A stretch of DNA of 64,000 bases from Sinanaerobacter chloroacetimidivorans. GTDB taxonomy: Bacteria; Bacillota; Clostridia; Peptostreptococcales; Anaerovoracaceae. A program made the position numbers and the translations under genes. The notes beneath the pieces are model-generated. The model saw only the letters and a program-made list of their open reading frames with translations, ran no database searches and was not told where the DNA came from. The stretch lies in contig NZ_JAGSND010000001.1 in NCBI RefSeq assembly GCF_018128545.1, forward strand, positions 296,153-360,152, read 5' to 3'. This document shows, piece by piece, positions 1-9,202 of this stretch (its first letter is position 1; each line of letters opens with the position of its first letter).

Positions 1-101
1 AAATGGTTATAATGGTTATAATCATCTTTGTACTGACCGTTGCTTTAGAAAAAATAATGAGGAAAATACATGAACGTTTTAGCGATCATAGCGGAGTATA
101 A
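1..101 (+). CDS. C-terminal end of a membrane protein (5' end outside window)
   Basis: A reading frame open from the left edge (frame starting at base 3) encodes a strongly hydrophobic stretch rich in V, I and L, followed by a short basic/amphipathic tail, and stops at 99-101, overlapping the next gene by 32 bases. This looks like the last membrane helix and cytoplasmic tail of an integral membrane protein translated with tmcAL. In many Firmicutes the sporulation membrane protein YlbJ lies upstream of ylbM, so that is one candidate, but about 30 residues are too few to name it. Confidence 0.45.
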   Translation, partial: MVIMVIIIFVLTVALEKIMRKIHERFSDHSGV

Positions 102-1311
102 CCCCTTTCATAACGGGCATTATTATCATTTAAAAGAATCCGTAAAAGCGGTAAATGCGGACTATACCATTTGTATTATGAGTGGAAATTTTATGCAAAG
201 GGGAGAACCTGCACTGCTTAACAAATGGATAAGATCAAGAATGGCTGTTGAAAACGGCATAGATTTAGTTTTTGAACTGCCCTTTGTCTTTGCATGCAAT
301 AATGCAGAATATTTTGCCAAGGGTGCTGTTGATATACTGAACAGGCTGGGATGCGTCAGCCATTTGTCCTTTGGGAGCGAAATCGGAAGCATTACCCGGC
401 TCGCTGAAGCAGCAAACCATCTGGCCGCAGAGACGCCGGAACTGAGTGAATTGATCAGGAGTTTTGCCGATCTGGGGATTTCCTATCCGAAAGCACGATA
501 TGAGGCTCTGAAGGAATATACGGATCCTCAGACAGCGGAAGTATTGAAAGAGGCAAACAACATTCTTGGTGTTGAATATTTGAAACAGCTTCAACAGACG
601 AAAAGCAGGATTCAACCGATTACGATAAAGCGCTATGGGACAGGCTATCATGATAAAGGGTTCTATGAGAATATAGCAAGTGCTACCGCAATCCGTCATA
701 AATTAAGCGAGTCTGAAGAACTGGAATCGTTGAAGCAGTACCTCCCAACCCCAAGTTTTGAAGTGTTGAATGAATTTAATGAGGATATTAACTTATTCTT
801 TGATGGTTTTTATAAGCTGCTGATTTATCGAATCCTGACGGAAGAAAAAGAGAACCTGAATGCAGTGCTGTCAGCCACGGAAGGCCTTGAGAACAAAGTC
901 TGGAAGGCTGCCAAAACGGCGGTGAATTTCGAATCCATGATAAAAGCAGTAAAGTCCAAACGTTATACAGCAACCAGAATTCAACGCCTATTTACTCATA
1001 TATTGGTAAATCTGAATAAAAAAAGTTTTCAAAGTATTCTAAAGGAAGAACTTAATTATGGCAGAATTTTAGCCTTTAATCAAAAAGGTGCCGCACTTTT
1101 AAAAAAGATAAAAAAAGAAGAATTAAGCACCATCCCAATTTTGACCAATATAAACAGGGAACTTCCGAAGGATGCCGGAGAGTGGAAACTTCTTCAATAC
1201 GATATTGCCGCTTCAGATGTCTACAACCTGGTAACCGTCGGTGAAGTCTACAAGTATTCCGATTATATCATGAAGCCTTATAATCATTTTATATCCAATG
1301 AATTTGTCTAA
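70..1311 (+). CDS. tmcAL: tRNA(Met) cytidine acetate ligase (TmcAL, YlbM family)
   Basis: Cytoplasmic enzyme that uses ATP and acetate to N4-acetylate the wobble cytidine of elongator tRNA-Met. The 413-residue protein has the nucleotidyltransferase signature HNGH at residues 14-17 within AEYNPFHNGH, the downstream GNFMQRGEPAL block near residue 40 and an SATAIR motif near residue 200, all typical of the family (about 400 residues in full-length members). The start at 70 puts the conserved core at the very N terminus. It is followed by acetate kinase after 66 bases with a separate promoter. The pairing is suggestive because acetate is the substrate here, but I infer no direct functional link. 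Confidence 0.93.
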   Translation: MNVLAIIAEYNPFHNGHYYHLKESVKAVNADYTICIMSGNFMQRGEPALLNKWIRSRMAVENGIDLVFELPFVFACNNAEYFAKGAVDILNRLGCVSHLSFGSEIGSITRLAEAANHLAAETPELSELIRSFADLGISYPKARYEALKEYTDPQTAEVLKEANNILGVEYLKQLQQTKSRIQPITIKRYGTGYHDKGFYENIASATAIRHKLSESEELESLKQYLPTPSFEVLNEFNEDINLFFDGFYKLLIYRILTEEKENLNAVLSATEGLENKVWKAAKTAVNFESMIKAVKSKRYTATRIQRLFTHILVNLNKKSFQSILKEELNYGRILAFNQKGAALLKKIKKEELSTIPILTNINRELPKDAGEWKLLQYDIAASDVYNLVTVGEVYKYSDYIMKPYNHFISNEFV

Positions 1312-1316
1312 AATAC

Positions 1317-1344
1317 TTGAAAAAAAGTTGGTTTGGTCTATAAT
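1317..1344 (+). promoter_or_regulatory. Probable sigma-A promoter of ackA
   Basis: TTGAAA at 1317-1322 and a perfect TATAAT at 1339-1344, spacer 16 bases, 33 bases before the ackA start. It lies just after the tmcAL stop, so ackA can be transcribed independently. Confidence 0.7.
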
Positions 1345-1377
1345 AAAATGAGTTGAAAAAAATATTGGAGGATAGTT

Positions 1378-2577
1378 ATGAAAGTTTTAGTTATTAATTG
1401 CGGCAGCTCATCTCTTAAATATCAGGTTCTTGACATGACGAACGAAACGCTTCTCGCAAAGGGTCTTGTAGAGAGAATCGGGATAGAGGGCTCAATTATT
1501 TCCCATGAAAAAATTGGAATGGACAAATTTAAGCTGACCACACCTATGGAAACCCATAAGGACGCTATTAAGCATGTTTTAGATGCTCTTATGGATCCAG
1601 AGCACGGAGTTGTTACATCCATGGATGAAATCGGTGCGGTGGGTCACAGAGTTGTACATGCTGGAGAAAAATATGCAAGCTCCGTACTGATTAATGAGGA
1701 TGTTATCAATGCATTGGAAGAATGCGTAGAATTGGCTCCTCTTCACAATCCACCAAACTTATTGGGTATTGCCGCCTGCCAGGAATTAATGCCAACAACT
1801 CCAATGGTTGGAGTATTTGATACGGCTTTCCACCAGACCATGCCTCCTGAATCATATATTTATGCAATACCATATGAGTATTATGAAAAATATGGCATTA
1901 GAAGATATGGATTCCACGGAACAAGTCATAAGTATGTTGCAGAAAGAACTGCTGACATCTTAGGTGTGAATATTAAAGATCTGAAAATTATTACTTGCCA
2001 CTTAGGAAACGGTGCCAGCGTATCCGCTATTAAGAGAGGCGTATGTATTGATACCAGTATGGGCTTTACCCCATTGGAAGGTCTCGTCATGGGAACAAGA
2101 TCCGGGGATATCGACCCTGCGATTGTATCCTTCATCAGACAAAAAGAAAATCTCCCTGCAGGTGAGTCTACCAACATCTTAAATAAAAAATCAGGTGTAC
2201 TTGGAATTTCAGGTGTAAGCAGTGATTTCAGAGATCTGGAAGTTGCAGTTGCAGAAGGTAATGAAAGAGCAGCACTGGCTTTGAAAGTATTTGCTCATAA
2301 AGTAAGATTTTATATCGGCGCTTATATTGCTGAAATGAATGGAGTAGATGCTATTGTATTTACTGCAGGAGTAGGCGAAAACGACATTAACATGAGAGAT
2401 GTGATCTGCAGTGAACTTGGAAATCTTGGCATCAAGCTTGACCTTGTAAAGAATAAGGTAAGAGGTAAAGAAACCATTATCAGCAGAGAAGACTCCAAAG
2501 TTAAGATACTTTTGATCCCAACCAACGAAGAATTGATGATCGCAAGAGATACATTCAATATTGTTAAGGGATTATAA
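1378..2577 (+). CDS. ackA: Acetate kinase
   Basis: Reversible transfer of phosphate between acetyl phosphate and ADP, giving ATP and acetate in fermentation. The 399-residue protein is the normal family length. The N-terminal [13 protein letters not shown] block carries the acetokinase signature, and the FDTAFH (catalytic Asp), FHGTSH, HLGNGAS and GVGEN motifs follow in order. The start is fixed by GGAGG eight bases upstream of ATG at 1378. Phosphotransacetylase is not in the window. The gene between ackA and rpmF that many Clostridia have (DUF177/YceD) is absent. Confidence 0.97.
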   Translation: MKVLVINCGSSSLKYQVLDMTNETLLAKGLVERIGIEGSIISHEKIGMDKFKLTTPMETHKDAIKHVLDALMDPEHGVVTSMDEIGAVGHRVVHAGEKYASSVLINEDVINALEECVELAPLHNPPNLLGIAACQELMPTTPMVGVFDTAFHQTMPPESYIYAIPYEYYEKYGIRRYGFHGTSHKYVAERTADILGVNIKDLKIITCHLGNGASVSAIKRGVCIDTSMGFTPLEGLVMGTRSGDIDPAIVSFIRQKENLPAGESTNILNKKSGVLGISGVSSDFRDLEVAVAEGNERAALALKVFAHKVRFYIGAYIAEMNGVDAIVFTAGVGENDINMRDVICSELGNLGIKLDLVKNKVRGKETIISREDSKVKILLIPTNEELMIARDTFNIVKGL

Positions 2578-2586
2578 TAATCCAAT

Positions 2587-2672
2587 CTCTGTTAAAATAA
2601 AGGTTGACAAGGATTCACAGTGCATATATAATTTAATAGTTGTTTTAGTGAAATGACATTACTTTAACAGAG
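2587..2672 (+). promoter_or_regulatory. rpmF promoter enclosed by a 10-bp inverted repeat
   Basis: TTGACA at 2604-2609, 17-base spacer, TATAAT at 2627-2632: a consensus promoter. It is bracketed by CTCTGTTAAA at 2587-2596 and its exact reverse complement at 2663-2672. The right arm is in the 5' leader, 31 bases before the rpmF start. The repeat could bind a regulator by looping or form a leader structure; neither can be decided from sequence. Confidence 0.65.
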
Positions 2673-2703
2673 GAATCTAACGAGCAGAAGGAGGTGTAGA
2701 ATA

Positions 2704-2886
2704 ATGGCAGTTCCAAAGAGAAAAACATCAAAAGCTAGAAGAGATAAGAGAAGATCTCCGAATATGAAAATGGCAGCACCCGGACTTTCCGTTTGTCCAA
2801 AGTGTCACGAGCCTAAGCTTCCTCATAGAGTATGCCCGAATTGCAATTACTACGACGGTAAGGAAGTTATTGCTGCAGAAGCATAA
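2704..2886 (+). CDS. rpmF: Large ribosomal subunit protein bL32
   Basis: 60-residue ribosomal protein of the 50S subunit. It begins with the typical [16 protein letters not shown] basic block and carries a zinc ribbon with Cys31, Cys34, Cys44 and Cys47 (CPKC and CPNC), i.e. the zinc-binding C+ form. The start has a strong AAGGAGGTG site upstream. It is transcribed from its own strong promoter and closed by a hairpin terminator, so it is a single-gene unit here. Confidence 0.96.
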   Translation: MAVPKRKTSKARRDKRRSPNMKMAAPGLSVCPKCHEPKLPHRVCPNCNYYDGKEVIAAEA

Positions 2887-2910
2887 GAAACATAAAAACA
2901 TGATAAAAGA

Positions 2911-2940
2911 AACGCCAGCTTATGCTGGCGTTATTTTTTC
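2911..2940. terminator. Intrinsic terminator between convergent rpmF and dapH
   Basis: Nine-base-pair stem AACGCCAGC / GCTGGCGTT with a TTAT loop followed on the plus strand by ATTTTTTC. It ends rpmF and, less ideally, may also stop the convergent dap operon. Confidence 0.8.
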
Positions 2941-2952
2941 TGTGCCTTGATA

Positions 2953-3684
2953 TTATTCGCTTTTAATTTCTCTTAAATCTTCAAGCAGTTTTGTTTTTTC
3001 AATGGTTTTTTCATCTTTTACCTTAATGATACGGGCAGGGGATCCGGCAGCAACGCAGCCTCCGGGAATATTTCTGGTTACCACTGAACCTGCAGCAATG
3101 ACAGATCCCGCACCTACGGTAATGCCTTCTAAAATCACAGAATTTGCTCCAATTAGGACATGATCTTCGATCACAACCGGAGTTGCGCTTGGTGGCTCCA
3201 GAACACCTGCAAGAACAGCACCAGCTCCTACATGAACGTTTTTACCTATGATTACCCTTGCTCCCAGAACCGCATTCATATCAATCATTGAACCATCACC
3301 GATTTCCGAACCTATATTGACCACCGCTCCCATCATGATAACGGCTTTTTTCCCGATTTTAACCCCTTCTCTGATGAGGGCACCAGGTTCGATTCTGGCA
3401 TCAAGATCCTTGATATCCAGCATTGGAATCGCGGAGTTGCGTCGGTCAGATTCAATGTAACAATCCTTAATAAGATCCTGATTTTGTTCTATATAGCGTT
3501 TTGTGTCCTGATATTCCCCTATTAGAATCCAAAAATCATCCGTACCGAATTTTTTCCCATCAGGAAAGGGTGCGTCTGAAAGCTTCCCGGAAAGATAAAC
3601 CTTAACCGGGGTGACCTTCTTCGCATCTTTTATATATTTCGCCAGTTCATAAGGATCGGTAATACGATAGAATTCATTGGTCAT
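2953..3684 (-). CDS. dapH: Tetrahydrodipicolinate N-acetyltransferase
   Basis: Acetyl-branch enzyme of diaminopimelate/lysine synthesis: acetyl-CoA plus tetrahydrodipicolinate gives N-acetyl-2-amino-6-oxopimelate. The 243-residue protein has an N-terminal alpha/beta cap and, from about residue 90, a left-handed beta helix of hexapeptide repeats ([33 protein letters not shown]), ending in the [12 protein letters not shown] segment typical of acyltransferases. Length fits DapH (about 236-240) rather than the longer succinyl DapD. It is the last gene of asd-dapA-dapB-dapH. Spores also need this pathway for dipicolinate and peptidoglycan. Confidence 0.93.
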   Translation of the reverse strand: MTNEFYRITDPYELAKYIKDAKKVTPVKVYLSGKLSDAPFPDGKKFGTDDFWILIGEYQDTKRYIEQNQDLIKDCYIESDRRNSAIPMLDIKDLDARIEPGALIREGVKIGKKAVIMMGAVVNIGSEIGDGSMIDMNAVLGARVIIGKNVHVGAGAVLAGVLEPPSATPVVIEDHVLIGANSVILEGITVGAGSVIAAGSVVTRNIPGGCVAAGSPARIIKVKDEKTIEKTKLLEDLREIKSE

Positions 3685-3700
3685 AGATGGTACCTTTCTT

Positions 3701-4450
3701 TTAAACCATATCTTCCATGGAATATAATCCGGAATTTTTTGTTACCAGAAATTTAGCCGCTTTTAAAGCTCCCAAAGCAAAAACGCTTTTTGAATACACT
3801 CTATGGGTCAGTTCAATGACTTCATCAGGTCCTGCAAATATAACGGTATGCTCACCTGGAATGGTCCCCCCTCGAACTGCATGAATCCCTAAATCTGTAA
3901 TCTTGCATTGGTCGTTTTTGCTATGCCTTCCATATAAGTAATCCTTTTTCTTTGTGCAGGCCTCGTTAATGGAGTTCGCCAACAGCAGGGCAGTTCCGCT
4001 GGGAGAGTCTACTTTCTTATGATGATGCTTCTCTATGATTTCAACATTAAAATCCTCTTCAAATACAGGGACTGCATGTTTCAGCATCCTGGACAAGGCA
4101 TTAATCCCGATAGACATATTGGCAGTTCGGAAGATTGGAATCACCTCGGATGCCTGCTGGATCAATTCCAGATCCTCATCACCAAGGGCAGTGGTAGCGA
4201 TCACCACAGGAACTTTCATTCTGACACAGTACTCCAATAAATCCTTGATTGCACTATGGTGAGAGAAATCAATCACAACATCAGCCTTTACCTCACAATC
4301 AAGAGGGGACATATACAGCTTGAAGGGAAGCGGATCACTGATGTTTTGATCAATTCCGGCCAGAATATTCAGGTCGGGCTCTTTGGAGATGATCTCCTGA
4401 AGAGTTTTCCCCATTTTGCCATTACAGCCATGCAAGATAATGTTCAGCAT
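3701..4450 (-). CDS. dapB: 4-hydroxy-tetrahydrodipicolinate reductase
   Basis: NAD(P)H-dependent reductase producing tetrahydrodipicolinate. I set the start at 4450, where AAGGAGG lies seven bases before ATG, giving 250 residues; the reading frame is open for 33 more codons upstream but these overlap dapA and are not family-like. Rossmann motif HGCNGKMGK at 7-15, catalytic HHHKK at 142-146 and SGTA at 151-154 are present. The gene begins 26 bases after the end of dapA and ends 16 bases before dapH. Confidence 0.95.
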   Translation of the reverse strand: MLNIILHGCNGKMGKTLQEIISKEPDLNILAGIDQNISDPLPFKLYMSPLDCEVKADVVIDFSHHSAIKDLLEYCVRMKVPVVIATTALGDEDLELIQQASEVIPIFRTANMSIGINALSRMLKHAVPVFEEDFNVEIIEKHHHKKVDSPSGTALLLANSINEACTKKKDYLYGRHSKNDQCKITDLGIHAVRGGTIPGEHTVIFAGPDEVIELTHRVYSKSVFALGALKAAKFLVTKNSGLYSMEDMV

Positions 4451-4476
4451 ACAAACCTCCTTACTTTCGCTCATAA

Positions 4477-5361
4477 TTAACTTGTAATTAACCCGTAATT
4501 TAAGAGCTCTTTTCTTATGATTTCCATTGATTTTTCTTCCGGCGGACAAAGCGGGAGGCGATACTCCGACTCAATTTTACCCATGAGATTCAGAGCAGCC
4601 TTCACCGGTATCGGATTTACTTCGATAAACATGGCATCGATTAATGATTTCATTTTTATTTGAAGCTTTCCTGCTTTTGTCACATCGCCTTCTAAATAAC
4701 TCATTACCATGTCATGAGTATCCTTCGGAGCAACATTCGCAACCGTTGAAATGACACCCAGGCCGCCAACCGAAAGCAAAGGCACGATCATATCGTCATT
4801 GCCGGAATAAAGCGCAAAATCATCGGAAACGCATTTTGCAATTTCCACTACCTGAGAGATATTTCCGCTGGCTTCTTTGATCCCGACGATTCTTGGATGC
4901 TTCGCCAGTTCAAAAACAGTTGAAGGGCTTATGTTAACGCCAGTCCTTCCTGCAACCGAGTATAATATTATTGGAATATTTACTGCATCTGCAATGGTAG
5001 TATAGTGTTTCACAAGCCCTTTTTGTGTACATTTGTTATAGTAAGGGGTAACCAGGAGTAATCCGTCTACGCCGACATCTTCCAGTTCTTTAGACATATA
5101 AACGGCATGGGCCGTATCATTGCTGCCGGCGCCTCCTATGACAGGAACTCTACGATTTACCTTATCTACGGTATATTTTACTGTTTCAATATGTTCTTTA
5201 TCATTAAGTGTAGAAGCTTCTCCGGTGGTTCCGCAAACAACGATTGCGTCAATTCCCTGAGAAATCTGCCAGTCGATCAGCTGGCCCAGGCTGGGAAAGT
5301 CAACCTTTCCATCTTTAAAGGGAGTTACGATGGCAACCCCTGCGCCTGTAAACAATGCCAC
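4477..5361 (-). CDS. dapA: 4-hydroxy-tetrahydrodipicolinate synthase
   Basis: Condenses pyruvate with aspartate semialdehyde, the committed step to lysine/diaminopimelate. 294 residues, (beta/alpha)8 fold. Visible active-site elements are GTTGE at 44-48, Tyr134 in ILYSVAGRTG, Arg139, and the Schiff-base Lys162 in GIKEASGN. The start is GTG at 5361 with AAGGAAGTG upstream. It is the second gene of the operon, 26 bases after asd. Confidence 0.95.
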   Translation of the reverse strand: MALFTGAGVAIVTPFKDGKVDFPSLGQLIDWQISQGIDAIVVCGTTGEASTLNDKEHIETVKYTVDKVNRRVPVIGGAGSNDTAHAVYMSKELEDVGVDGLLLVTPYYNKCTQKGLVKHYTTIADAVNIPIILYSVAGRTGVNISPSTVFELAKHPRIVGIKEASGNISQVVEIAKCVSDDFALYSGNDDMIVPLLSVGGLGVISTVANVAPKDTHDMVMSYLEGDVTKAGKLQIKMKSLIDAMFIEVNPIPVKAALNLMGKIESEYRLPLCPPEEKSMEIIRKELLNYGLITS

Positions 5362-5387
5362 TTTGACATCACTTCCTTCTTACTTAA

Positions 5388-6380
5388 TTATTTGATTAGT
5401 TCCTCGGCAATCTGAACAGCGTTAGTCGCTGCGCCTTTTCTGATATTATCCGCTACAACCCACAGGTTGATTCCGTTTTCTACACTAAAGTCTCTTCTGA
5501 TTCTGCCTACGAATACTTCATCACGACCTGCGGCGTCTCTGGCAAGAGGATAGATGCTGTTGTCAGGATCATCCAGCAGAATAACGCCGGGAGCTTCGGC
5601 AAGAAGTGCTTTGATATCTTCAATTTCAAAAGGTTTTTCAAGCTCGACATTGATGGATTCACTGTGAGAATCAAATACCGGTACTCGAACCGTAGTTGCT
5701 GTAATTTTAATGCTATCGTCACCGAGAATTTTCTGAGTTTCCTTGATCATTTTCATCTCTTCTTTTGTATATCCATTCTCAAGGAATACATCGATCTGAG
5801 GAAGACAGTTGCCTGCAATCGGATGAGGATATGCCTTTTTAATATCATTTCCTGCAAGGCCTTCCTTAAGATCGTTAATGCCCTTCAGGCCAGATCCTGA
5901 GACTGCTTGATAAGTGGAGTATACAATACGTTTGATGCCGTATTTGTCATAGAGGGGCTTTAATGCTACAACCGCTTGAATGGTGGAGCAGTTGGGATTG
6001 GCAATGATGCCCTTGTTCCAGCTGATATCCTGAGAATTGACTTCCGGTACTACAAGCGGTACTTCCTTATCCATTCTCCATGCGCTGCTGTTGTCAACTA
6101 CAACAACACCTTTTGAAGCTGCAATCGGTGCAAATTTCTCACTGGCAGATCCGCCTGCCGAGAATAATGCAATGTCAATAGGCTTGTCAAAGGACTGCTC
6201 TGTAAGTTCTTCTACCACATAATCCTTTCCCTTGAAAGTTATGGTGCTGCCGGCAGACTTTGCTGACGCCATCATATATAAATTTTCAAAAGGAAAGTCT
6301 CTTTCCTCAAGTACTTTTAGGAATGTGCTGCCAACAAGGCCTGTAGCTCCTACGATTGCTAAATTCGGTTTTTTGTTCAT
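5388..6380 (-). CDS. asd: Aspartate-semialdehyde dehydrogenase
   Basis: NADPH-dependent reduction of aspartyl phosphate to aspartate semialdehyde. 330 residues with the N-terminal dinucleotide motif GATGLVG at 11-17, the nucleophile Cys131 in NPNCST, and the substrate-binding VSGSG and GNCLPQID blocks. ATG at 6380 is preceded by AGGAGG. It is the first gene of the minus-strand asd-dapA-dapB-dapH operon, which runs against the prevailing plus orientation of this side of the chromosome. Confidence 0.96.
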   Translation of the reverse strand: MNKKPNLAIVGATGLVGSTFLKVLEERDFPFENLYMMASAKSAGSTITFKGKDYVVEELTEQSFDKPIDIALFSAGGSASEKFAPIAASKGVVVVDNSSAWRMDKEVPLVVPEVNSQDISWNKGIIANPNCSTIQAVVALKPLYDKYGIKRIVYSTYQAVSGSGLKGINDLKEGLAGNDIKKAYPHPIAGNCLPQIDVFLENGYTKEEMKMIKETQKILGDDSIKITATTVRVPVFDSHSESINVELEKPFEIEDIKALLAEAPGVILLDDPDNSIYPLARDAAGRDEVFVGRIRRDFSVENGINLWVVADNIRKGAATNAVQIAEELIK

Positions 6381-6434
6381 AATCTTTTCCTCCTATATGT
6401 AAATATTTTATTGACTTAAAATATATATTGTAAT

Positions 6435-6464
6435 ATTATATAACATTTCCCCAATAATGTTTAA
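6435..6464 (-). promoter_or_regulatory. Probable promoter of the asd-dap operon
   Basis: Reading the minus strand: TTAAAC (6464-6459), 18-base spacer, TATAAT (6440-6435), about 55 bases before the asd start. The leader left between the -10 box and asd is too short for a lysine riboswitch. Confidence 0.55.
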
Positions 6465-6508
6465 TCTTTTTTTAAATTTTTCTATTCTTTTTTTTAGTTA
6501 AATTGTGG

Positions 6509-6641
6509 TATAATAGTTCCTGCCATCGACTTCCAGTACTGCTGCTGGAAAGCTTTAGAAATCATAAATTGCCTGTCAATTAATTTATGATAAAAATAGA
6601 ATGATATTTGTTCCGTGGCGGGAGATCATGCCTGCCACGGT
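6509..6641 (+). promoter_or_regulatory. ftsK promoter and structured 5' leader
   Basis: An extended -10 box (TGG then TATAAT at 6509-6514) has no good -35 element. Three successive hairpins follow: TTCCAG/CTGGAA around 6531-6550, ATCATAAATT/AATTTATGAT around 6562-6592 (ten perfect pairs), and CCGTGGCGGG/CCTGCCACGG around 6614-6641. The last is followed by TACTTTCGTTG, not a clear U-run. The leader is about 150 bases long, unusual for this gene, and could be an attenuator or a stability element. Confidence 0.45.
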
Positions 6642-6680
6642 ACTTTCGTTGAATTTTTCAATAAAAGGGGATTGTAGATC

Positions 6681-9194
6681 GTGGAGCAAAAGAGAAAGCC
6701 GGGGAGACCTCCCGGATCAAAGAATAAAACAAAGAAGAATCAAACACAAACCGTTAAAAATACCGGAGGAAGACTGGAGGATGAAATCTGGGCGATAGTC
6801 ATTATTGCGCTGGGTATTTTTCTGGTAGTCTCCTTACAAACGGAAGCAGCCGGAAAATTCGGAGTGGCCATTTCCATATTATTAAAAGGAAGTTTTGGGA
6901 TGGTTGCTTACATATTGCCTTATTATCTGATCCTATATGGAATCTTATTGTTTACAAAACGAACGGCACACATCAGCGGCCGCTCTATTGCATTTTTGTT
7001 CCTGATTTTTTTAATGATGACCTTGCTGAATTCTGCCAGATACTTTGATGCGGATTCCAATTACTCTTTTTCTTTTCAGTTTATCGCCGATATGTTTCAA
7101 CAGGGTTCGGAACTGAAAACCGGCGGAGCTTTCGGCATGGTGTTCGGTTTTCTTTTGATTAAAACCATTGGAATGACCGGATTGTACATACTTTCCACCG
7201 TTGTGATCATAATATCCTTGATGCTGGTAATCAATACGCCGGTATCCCAGTTCTTTGATGCCTTGAAAGCCAAAAGAGAGCTGAAAAAGAGGGAAAGGAT
7301 GATGATCGCCGAGGAATCGGATTTCGTCGAAGAAGAGCCGGAAACGAACATAAAAGAAGAAACTGCTGCTCAGGGCAAGAAAAAGAAAAAAGCAGATGAA
7401 AAGGAGGATCATCATAAAATTGTAAGCTCCGTGGACGCTTCCATGTTTCCGGTGCCTCCGCAGCCTGAGCCTGCACCGGTCAAAACGGAACTTCCAATTA
7501 CGAATTTAATGTCTGAAAATCAGATGAAGATATTGGATTATATGAATGATGACGAACTTTTTGAAAAGAGCAATGCGGCAAAAATCGGCATGGGACTGGA
7601 AGAGGCTGCACCGGCGGAACCAGGCCTGGGACTTGATGGCGAGCTGAAAAAAGTGCCGGATACAACTGAAAAAATACCGGAAAAAGTGAAGATCCCTGAA
7701 TTAATCGTAAGCCCTGAGGAAGTAAGTAAAGGAGCCGGTGTTGTATCAAAGCCGTATCATATACCTCCCATTGATTTGCTGAGCAAAAGTTCCTCACAGA
7801 ACTCTGCCGGAGAAAGCGAAAGCCTGAAAGCCAAGGCGGCAAAGCTGGAACAGACGCTGCATGATTTTAATGTCAATGCAAAAGTCATTCAGGTTACCAG
7901 AGGTCCTGCTGTTACGAGATATGAAATACAGCCTAATACCGGGGTAAAAGTAAGCAGCATTGTACGCCTTGCAGATGATATTGCTTTAAATTTGGAAGCA
8001 AAGAGTATCCGAATGGAAGCTCCCATTCCCGGAAAAGCAGCAGTTGGTATTGAAGTAGAAAACGAACGTGTCAACCTCGTTTCTATACGCGAGATCATCG
8101 AATCCGCTGAATTTAAATCAGCCAAATCCAAATTAAGCTTTGCGGTAGGCAAGGATATTGCAGGAAAATCTATCGTTGCAGATTTAAAGAGCATGCCGCA
8201 TATGCTGATAGCGGGTTCTACGGGATCCGGAAAAAGTGTTTGTATCAACAGTATCATTATCAGTCTTTTATATAAAGCAAAACCTGACGAAGTAAAATTT
8301 GTACTCATCGACCCAAAAGTCGTAGAATTGGGAAATTACAACGGAATTCCGCATCTTCTGATCCCGGTGGTAACGGAACCGGGCAAGGCAGCTGCCGCAT
8401 TAAACTGGGCTGTAGCTGAAATGACGGACCGTTATAAGAAATTTGCCGAAGAAGGAGTCAGAGATCTGGAATCCTTTAATAACAGCATCAAAAGGAAAGG
8501 GGAAGAGGAGAGATTCCTCCCGCAGATTGTAATCATTATAGACGAATTGGCAGATTTGATGATGGCGGCCCCTTCTCAGGTGGAAGAATCCATATGCAGA
8601 CTGGCTCAGATGGCAAGGGCTGCAGGGATGCACCTGATCGTTGCCACACAGAGGCCTTCGGTAGATATCATTACCGGTGTCATCAAAGCCAATATCCCTT
8701 CAAGAATCGCCTTTGCCGTGTCCTCCCAGTTCGATTCACGAACGATACTGGATATGGCCGGTGCAGAAAAGCTTGTAGGAAAAGGAGATATGCTGTTCAA
8801 TCCTATCGGCATGGCGAAACCGGTTCGGGTACAGGGTACTTTCATTTCTGATACGGAGGTACATAAAGTTATAGAATTTGTAAAAGGACAAGCGCCTGAG
8901 ACCGAATATGCCAGTGAAGTTATTCATACCATCGAAAAAGTTCAGGCAGGTCCAGGTGAAGAAAATACCGATGAACTGCTGTCCGATGCTATCGAAACGG
9001 TAGTCAGGGCCAAACAGGCTTCCGTCTCCATGCTGCAGCGCAGGTTCAGAATCGGGTATAACAGAGCAGCCAGACTCATTGATATGATGGAAGCCAGAGA
9101 GATTATCGGTCCTGCAGACGGAAGCAGGCCAAGAAGCGTTCTGATGACGGAAGATGAATTCCTGGGTTTGGCCGGGGTAAATGAAGAAGAATAG
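6681..9194 (+). CDS. ftsK: DNA translocase FtsK/SpoIIIE
   Basis: Membrane-anchored hexameric DNA pump that clears chromosome ends from the septum and moves DNA into the forespore. 837 residues, start GTG at 6681 with AAGGGG upstream. Order: a basic N terminus with an AT-hook-like GRPPGSK (residues 8-14); about four membrane helices between residues 30 and 185; a charged, proline-rich linker (200-390); a RecA-like motor with Walker A GSTGSGKS (about 512-519) and Walker B IIIDELADL (about 618); and a C-terminal gamma winged helix (about 770-830, SMLQRRFRIGYNRAARLID). Whether it acts as SpoIIIE or SftA/FtsK cannot be told from sequence. Confidence 0.95.
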   Translation: MEQKRKPGRPPGSKNKTKKNQTQTVKNTGGRLEDEIWAIVIIALGIFLVVSLQTEAAGKFGVAISILLKGSFGMVAYILPYYLILYGILLFTKRTAHISGRSIAFLFLIFLMMTLLNSARYFDADSNYSFSFQFIADMFQQGSELKTGGAFGMVFGFLLIKTIGMTGLYILSTVVIIISLMLVINTPVSQFFDALKAKRELKKRERMMIAEESDFVEEEPETNIKEETAAQGKKKKKADEKEDHHKIVSSVDASMFPVPPQPEPAPVKTELPITNLMSENQMKILDYMNDDELFEKSNAAKIGMGLEEAAPAEPGLGLDGELKKVPDTTEKIPEKVKIPELIVSPEEVSKGAGVVSKPYHIPPIDLLSKSSSQNSAGESESLKAKAAKLEQTLHDFNVNAKVIQVTRGPAVTRYEIQPNTGVKVSSIVRLADDIALNLEAKSIRMEAPIPGKAAVGIEVENERVNLVSIREIIESAEFKSAKSKLSFAVGKDIAGKSIVADLKSMPHMLIAGSTGSGKSVCINSIIISLLYKAKPDEVKFVLIDPKVVELGNYNGIPHLLIPVVTEPGKAAAALNWAVAEMTDRYKKFAEEGVRDLESFNNSIKRKGEEERFLPQIVIIIDELADLMMAAPSQVEESICRLAQMARAAGMHLIVATQRPSVDIITGVIKANIPSRIAFAVSSQFDSRTILDMAGAEKLVGKGDMLFNPIGMAKPVRVQGTFISDTEVHKVIEFVKGQAPETEYASEVIHTIEKVQAGPGEENTDELLSDAIETVVRAKQASVSMLQRRFRIGYNRAARLIDMMEAREIIGPADGSRPRSVLMTEDEFLGLAGVNEEE

Positions 9195-9202
9195 GGGAAC
9201 TT

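Noticed and set aside
6381-6440. Lysine riboswitch before asd
   Set aside because: The leader between the best promoter and asd is about 50 bases, far too short for the roughly 170-base lysine aptamer, and no aptamer-like stems were seen.
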